Positions 59,960 to 64,000 of a DNA stretch of 64,000 nucleotides are shown piece after piece. The notes beneath the pieces were generated by a model that searched no databases, had not been told where the DNA came from, and saw only the letters and a program-made list of their open reading frames with translations. Source of the DNA: Pedobacter polysacchareus. Its GTDB lineage: Bacteria; Bacteroidota; Bacteroidia; Sphingobacteriales; Sphingobacteriaceae. A program made the position numbers and the translations under genes. The stretch covers positions 744,001 to 808,000 of the forward strand of contig NZ_JAHYSS010000003.1 of assembly GCF_019802255.1 (NCBI RefSeq), written 5' to 3'. Numbering within the stretch: the stretch's first letter is position 1; the number at the start of each line of letters is the position of its first letter.

Positions 59960-61123
59960 ATGATTTCCATCTTAAAAATCACTCACCTGATTGGTTCTCT
60001 TTCCAAAGGTGGAGCAGAACGCTTTGTAGTTGATTTATGTAATGAACTAGCGAAAGATCCACATTGTGAAATCACACTATTGTCTTTATGTACCAACGAT
60101 CCCAGTCAGAGTTTTTTAAAAGACCTCCAGCATACGGTCAGGTATCATTCTTTTAACAAAGGCAAAGGTTTCAGCTTTAAAGTTCTGAAAGACCTGAATG
60201 CCTGGCTGTCTTTTGCTCGGCCAGATATCGTCCATTCTCATTTGAATGGTTTTGAATACCTCATTTTTAATCTGATGAAACGCAGCAACACCTTATTTTT
60301 TCACACCCTACACAATATTGCCCAGCATGAATGCCGAAATATGCTGATCAAAACCTTCCGAAAATACTGGTATAAAAATGGGAAAGTGCAGCCCATCACT
60401 GTTTCCAGGGAAGGCAGCAGTTCGTTTAGAAAGTATTACGGTTTATCAGTAGACCATTTGATTCCTAATGGCCGTCCACAATCGAAAACAGGTCCGGCAT
60501 TCAAACATCTACTCTATACTTATCGCCTGGATTCCGATGCCTTCCTTTTGGTCAACGTGGCCAGAATTACCCCACAAAAGAACCAGAAATTACTCATTAA
60601 GGCAGTACAGCTCTTCAATATCCAGGAACCAAAAAAATGTCTGCTGCTGCTGATCGGAGCTGTCAAAGATGAGCAGCTGTATGAGGATTTACAGGAATTA
60701 ACCGCTTCGGATCCGCAGATTATATTTCTTGGAGAGAAAGACAATATTACTGATTATTTAGACTTAGCGGACGCGTTTTGCCTGTCGAGCTTACATGAAG
60801 GAATGCCTATCTCTCTGATTGAAGCATTTTCTCAGGGCTGCATTCCAGTTTGCAGTCCGGCACCAGGACTCCGGGAGATGATCCATCATGGAAAGAACGG
60901 TTTTCTGAGTAAAGATGAAAGCGTAGAAAGTTATTATGAAGCGATTAAGGAGGCACTATATCATCCAAATAAAATCCAAATCCGGTACCAATGTAAACAG
61001 AGCTTCTGGCTGAATTACCACATCCGTATTACAGCCCGTAATTACCGTACCTGCTATCATAAAAAAATCCACCAGGCGCTGATCCGCCGGCACAATAGAA
61101 TCCATCCACAATACCCTATTTAA
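59960..61123 (+). CDS. Glycosyltransferase family 4
   Basis: This 387-residue GT-B enzyme starts at the ATG at 59960. The N-domain reads KITHLIGSLSKGGAERFVVDLCNEL (about 6-30), with IVHSHLNGFEYLIFNLM near 93. The C-domain has LVNVARITPQKNQKLLIKAV (about 195-214), FCLSSLHEGMPISLIEAFSQGCIPV (about 273-297) and the acceptor-side Glu pair. The C-terminus is strongly basic (RRHNRIHPQ). It acts in repeat-unit synthesis with an unknown donor. Confidence 0.9.
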   Translation: MISILKITHLIGSLSKGGAERFVVDLCNELAKDPHCEITLLSLCTNDPSQSFLKDLQHTVRYHSFNKGKGFSFKVLKDLNAWLSFARPDIVHSHLNGFEYLIFNLMKRSNTLFFHTLHNIAQHECRNMLIKTFRKYWYKNGKVQPITVSREGSSSFRKYYGLSVDHLIPNGRPQSKTGPAFKHLLYTYRLDSDAFLLVNVARITPQKNQKLLIKAVQLFNIQEPKKCLLLLIGAVKDEQLYEDLQELTASDPQIIFLGEKDNITDYLDLADAFCLSSLHEGMPISLIEAFSQGCIPVCSPAPGLREMIHHGKNGFLSKDESVESYYEAIKEALYHPNKIQIRYQCKQSFWLNYHIRITARNYRTCYHKKIHQALIRRHNRIHPQYPI

Positions 61124-61132
61124 TTTCAGGAT

Positions 61133-62197
61133 ATGACCACGCAAAAAAGAATTATCCTCCTCAGTCCATCATTGAGCAAGGGGGGGGCAGAAACACAATT
61201 GTTAAAAATCGCAACGGACTTGCAATCTAAAGGTTTTCAGCTACTGATCATTTCCTTAAAACCCAATAATGAATTCGACTTGACTTTCAAACAAATGGGT
61301 TTAAAAATAGTGACTTTAAACAGTTGGACCAGCCAGCCTTACCGAAACTGGAAAAGGCTAAAAAGGTTGTTTGCTGATTATAAACCAGACCTGGTGATTG
61401 CCTTTATGTTTGCGGCCATCTTATTTGCCAGGATGTTAAAACGAGAATACCAATTCAAATTGATTTCTTCTATCAGGATTTCTGTTATCCCGGCAAAATG
61501 GCACCTGCTCATGAGGATATCCAAAGGAATGGATGATGAGGTGGTGTTTAATTCTGAGGCTGCAAAGGCCAGTTTTGAAAAACTAAACCTGGTCAAAAAA
61601 GGAAGTAAAGTGATCCACAATTTGATTTCCATCCCTCGCCCCTCCTTGATTGTTCCACAAAAGCATGCCGTTTTCAATTGGGTATGTGTGGCACATTTCA
61701 GATGGAATAAAGATTATGTCACACTTTTTGAAGCCATTGCACTACTGAAACCGGGTTCCTTCCGGGTGGATATTATTGGCTCTTTAAATGAAGCTTCCTG
61801 GCCTTATCAAATGATACTTGACCTTGGAATCAAGAAATATGTTAGAATATTGGATTTTCAGCATGAACCTGCTTTATATCTCCATTCGGCAGATGCTTTT
61901 GTACTTTCCTCTCATTCAGAAGGAATGCCCAATGCCATTATGGAGGCGATGGCTCATGGAAAACCGATTGTGGCGACTGCTATTGACGGCATTACGGAGC
62001 TGCTTGCTGAGGCAGGATGCGGCATGTTAACCAAGAAAACAAATCCAAAAGACCTGGCTGATAAAATGAGAAAAATGATGGCACTCAGTCCGGCAGAAAG
62101 GGCAATACTCGGGGAAAAAGGAAAACTATACCTCGCTCAGTATTTCAATAAGGAGAAGATCATGGCGCAGTGGATCCATCTAATCAACCATACTTAA
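61133..62197 (+). CDS. Glycosyltransferase family 4
   Basis: A 354-residue GT-B enzyme: RIILLSPSLSKGGAETQLLKIATDL (about 5-29), WVCVAHFRWNKDYVTLFEAIALL (about 183-205) and AFVLSSHSEGMPNAIMEAMAHGKPIVAT (about 255-282), with the E-x7-E motif. It follows its neighbour by nine bases and resembles it in layout. It is probably the last sugar-adding enzyme of the cluster in this window. The donor is unknown. Confidence 0.9.
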   Translation: MTTQKRIILLSPSLSKGGAETQLLKIATDLQSKGFQLLIISLKPNNEFDLTFKQMGLKIVTLNSWTSQPYRNWKRLKRLFADYKPDLVIAFMFAAILFARMLKREYQFKLISSIRISVIPAKWHLLMRISKGMDDEVVFNSEAAKASFEKLNLVKKGSKVIHNLISIPRPSLIVPQKHAVFNWVCVAHFRWNKDYVTLFEAIALLKPGSFRVDIIGSLNEASWPYQMILDLGIKKYVRILDFQHEPALYLHSADAFVLSSHSEGMPNAIMEAMAHGKPIVATAIDGITELLAEAGCGMLTKKTNPKDLADKMRKMMALSPAERAILGEKGKLYLAQYFNKEKIMAQWIHLINHT

Positions 62198-62290
62198 ACT
62201 ATAGTTAGTCTGGCTTCTCAGCCCCTTGATTAAAGCATCAGGAAATCTATTATCAAATCATTAGTTGATCATATCCCTTATCAAATCATC

Positions 62291-64000
62291 ATGTGCGGAA
62301 TATTTGGAACCTTAAATTACCAGCTCCAGGTAAATGAGCAAGTCATATTTGAAGGTTTAGCGCATCGCGGACCGGATGAACAGGCTTTCGAAACTATCGA
62401 CCAGCTGGTGATGTACCATACCCGGCTGGCCATCCAGGACCTTAGTCCGGCGGGCAGACAGCCGATGGAATACAATGGCTTACTGATGGTATTCAACGGA
62501 GAGATTTACAATCACCTGGAATTGAGAACAAAACACGGGTTGGAAGCTAGTTCTGGCTCTGATACCAGAACGATCCTGATGATGTTTGAAAAAATGGGTA
62601 TGAAAATGCTGGAGGAGTTTGACGGGATGTTTGCTTTTGCCTTATATGACCTTAAAAACCGGAAGCTCTTCCTTGCCCGCGACCGTGCAGGAAAAAAGCC
62701 GCTGTACCTTTACCAAAAGGGTCAATGCTATATTTTTTCTTCGGAACTTTCCATTTTAGCACGGATTGCAAAGCCAGAAATTGACCATCAGGCACTGGCA
62801 GATTATTTATATCTCGGTTATCATTACAGGGCAGCTACCCCCTATTTAAATGTTTCCGAATTAGAGAACGGACATTATCTGGAGATCGATACGCAGCAGC
62901 AAACCGCAAAAGATATCCAATGGTTCAATATGGAAGCAGCTTATCAAAAGAGCAGTCGGCTGAACCAGGAAGAAACACTTTCCAGACTGGATGAATTGCT
63001 GAATATCGCAGTTGCCCGCCGCCTGCACAGTTCGGACCTCCCTGTTGGTTCTTTTTTAAGCGGAGGTATTGACAGCGGACTGGTTACGGCAATGGCTGCC
63101 GGACAGGTCAATCAACTGCATACTTTTACCGTTAAAGTCCCAGGAATTTACGATGAATCGGAACTTGCCGCTCAGGTCGCACAAAAATACGACACCAAAC
63201 ATACCTTGATTGAGCTGGACTTTTCAAACCTTAGAAACGACATAGAAAACATCCTTTCCGCACATGGAGAACCGAATTGTGACAACTCCGCCATCCCTAG
63301 TTATTATGTAGCAAAAGCGGCAAAACAGCACCTTAGTGTAGCTTTAAACGGCGATGGTGCCGATGAATTATTTGCTGGTTACCGACGGTATGTCCCTTTT
63401 CTACACGTTGACTTTTTTAAGCCCAACAACCTGACCAGCATCAGTGCAAAAATCCTGGCCGGGATTTTACCGGTTGCGAATGAAAAGCAAAGTTATTACA
63501 CCTATATCTATCGTCTATTAAAATTTGCCAGTTATACCAATATTTTAAAAATCTATTGCTCAGCTTCTTCTGATCTGTTTGTAGGATTTGAAGATCAATT
63601 TTTGAAAAACCCTGTCATGAAGACCATCTCATCACATTTAAGGGCTATTAATAAACTTCAGATTAGCCCTTTAAAGAAACTATTACTAATGGACTTTCAG
63701 TCTTTATTGTTCAGCAGGCTGCTCCCTAAAATGGACATCGCTACCATGGCACATTCGCTGGAAGGAAGAAGTCCGTTTTTATCCAAAGAACTGCTGGAAT
63801 TTGCTCCTGGTATTCCTGATTAATTCAAGATCAATCAGGTCACGACCAAATACCTATTACGGGAACTTGCAAGCAAGTATTTACCGAAAACCTTATTGCA
63901 TCAACCTAAGCGAGGCTTTGAAATTCCCTTGAGAAAATGGGTAGATGAAGAGTTACATGCCATCATCAGGGATTACCTGCTTGCCCCAAAACCACTCTAT
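62291..64000 (+). pseudogene. asnB: Asparagine synthase (glutamine-hydrolysing) interrupted by an in-frame stop; right end cut by window
   Basis: The N-terminal glutaminase domain has Cys2 (MCGIFGT, nucleophile) and VFNGEIYNH. The synthase domain has SGGIDSGLVTAM (about 257-268), LNGDGADELFAGYRRY (about 354-369) and MAHSLEGRSPFLSKELLEFA. At 63821-63823 a TAA follows GIPD. The same frame then continues without further stops to the window edge (63824-64000) with family sequence: FKINQVTTKYLLRELASKYL, PKRGFEIPLRKWVDEELH. So one nonsense codon removes the last part of the C-terminal domain. An AsnB-like amidotransferase is common in surface-polysaccharide clusters. Sequencing error cannot be excluded. 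Confidence 0.85.

Noticed and set aside
1..64000. CRISPR arrays, tRNA or rRNA genes
   Set aside because: No regularly spaced repeat of CRISPR size and no tRNA-like or rRNA sequence was recognised. The repeat arrays seen have 10-21 base periods, too short for CRISPR.

Overview
The window looks like chromosome of a Bacteroidota bacterium close to Pedobacter/Sphingobacteriaceae. This rests on AT-rich DNA, a large carboxypeptidase-regulatory TonB-dependent receptor, a Bacteroidota START-like protein, a UpxY-type NusG paralogue heading a surface-polysaccharide cluster, -7 boxes of the TAnnTTTG type, and housekeeping genes (MnmE, ArgS, Mqo, LysA/LysC, ProAB) of Bacteroidota character. The genus is inference. 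No rRNA, tRNA or CRISPR array was seen.

Bases 1-7.9 kb are accessory and decayed. They hold the 3' part of a sensor kinase, a hybrid kinase pseudogene with a frameshift and three in-frame stops, tails of IS3- and IS256-family transposases, the C-terminal piece of an amidohydrolase, and small genes of unknown role. The region ends with a tyrosine integrase coupled to a zinc-ribbon/double-HTH protein and a 10-bp tandem-repeat array, beside the 3' end of mnmE. That reads as an integrated element at a known type of insertion hotspot, much of its cargo degraded.

Bases 7.9-46 kb are mainly core metabolism: mnmE; an AI-2E-type transporter; argS with arginase and a divergent arginine decarboxylase; hsp20; thioesterase; FAD-linked oxidase; folB; acyl-CoA dehydrogenase; lysA and lysC; phosphohexomutase with a convergent LacI regulator; a PAS kinase/response regulator pair; proBA; osmC; an AsmA-like protein; alcohol dehydrogenase; a TonB receptor divergent from a DUF3472/ricin-lectin lipoprotein; mqo; and an aldehyde dehydrogenase. 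A broken DUF1016 nuclease gene lies at 43-44 kb. Regulatory DNA includes good intrinsic terminators, LacI-type palindromes, an AraC-like tandem 17-bp box pair before osmC, and four ~20-bp-spaced repeats in front of proB.

Bases 46.3-64 kb are a one-directional exopolysaccharide/capsule locus: Wza-like export lipoprotein, Wzc-like tyrosine autokinase, UpxY antiterminator, acyltransferase, Wzx flippase, two DegT-family aminotransferases, several glycosyltransferases, an initiating sugar-phosphate transferase, a Wzy-like polymerase, and an asparagine synthase gene interrupted by one nonsense codon at the right edge. Together these would initiate, assemble, flip, polymerise, export and decorate a repeat-unit polysaccharide. 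No sugar-nucleotide synthesis genes were seen in the part present.

I did not find a clearly new multi-gene system. The most noteworthy unexplained signals are the helically phased repeat arrays, the integrase module at mnmE, a 58-codon membrane ORF whose start abuts lysA, and the asnB nonsense mutation.
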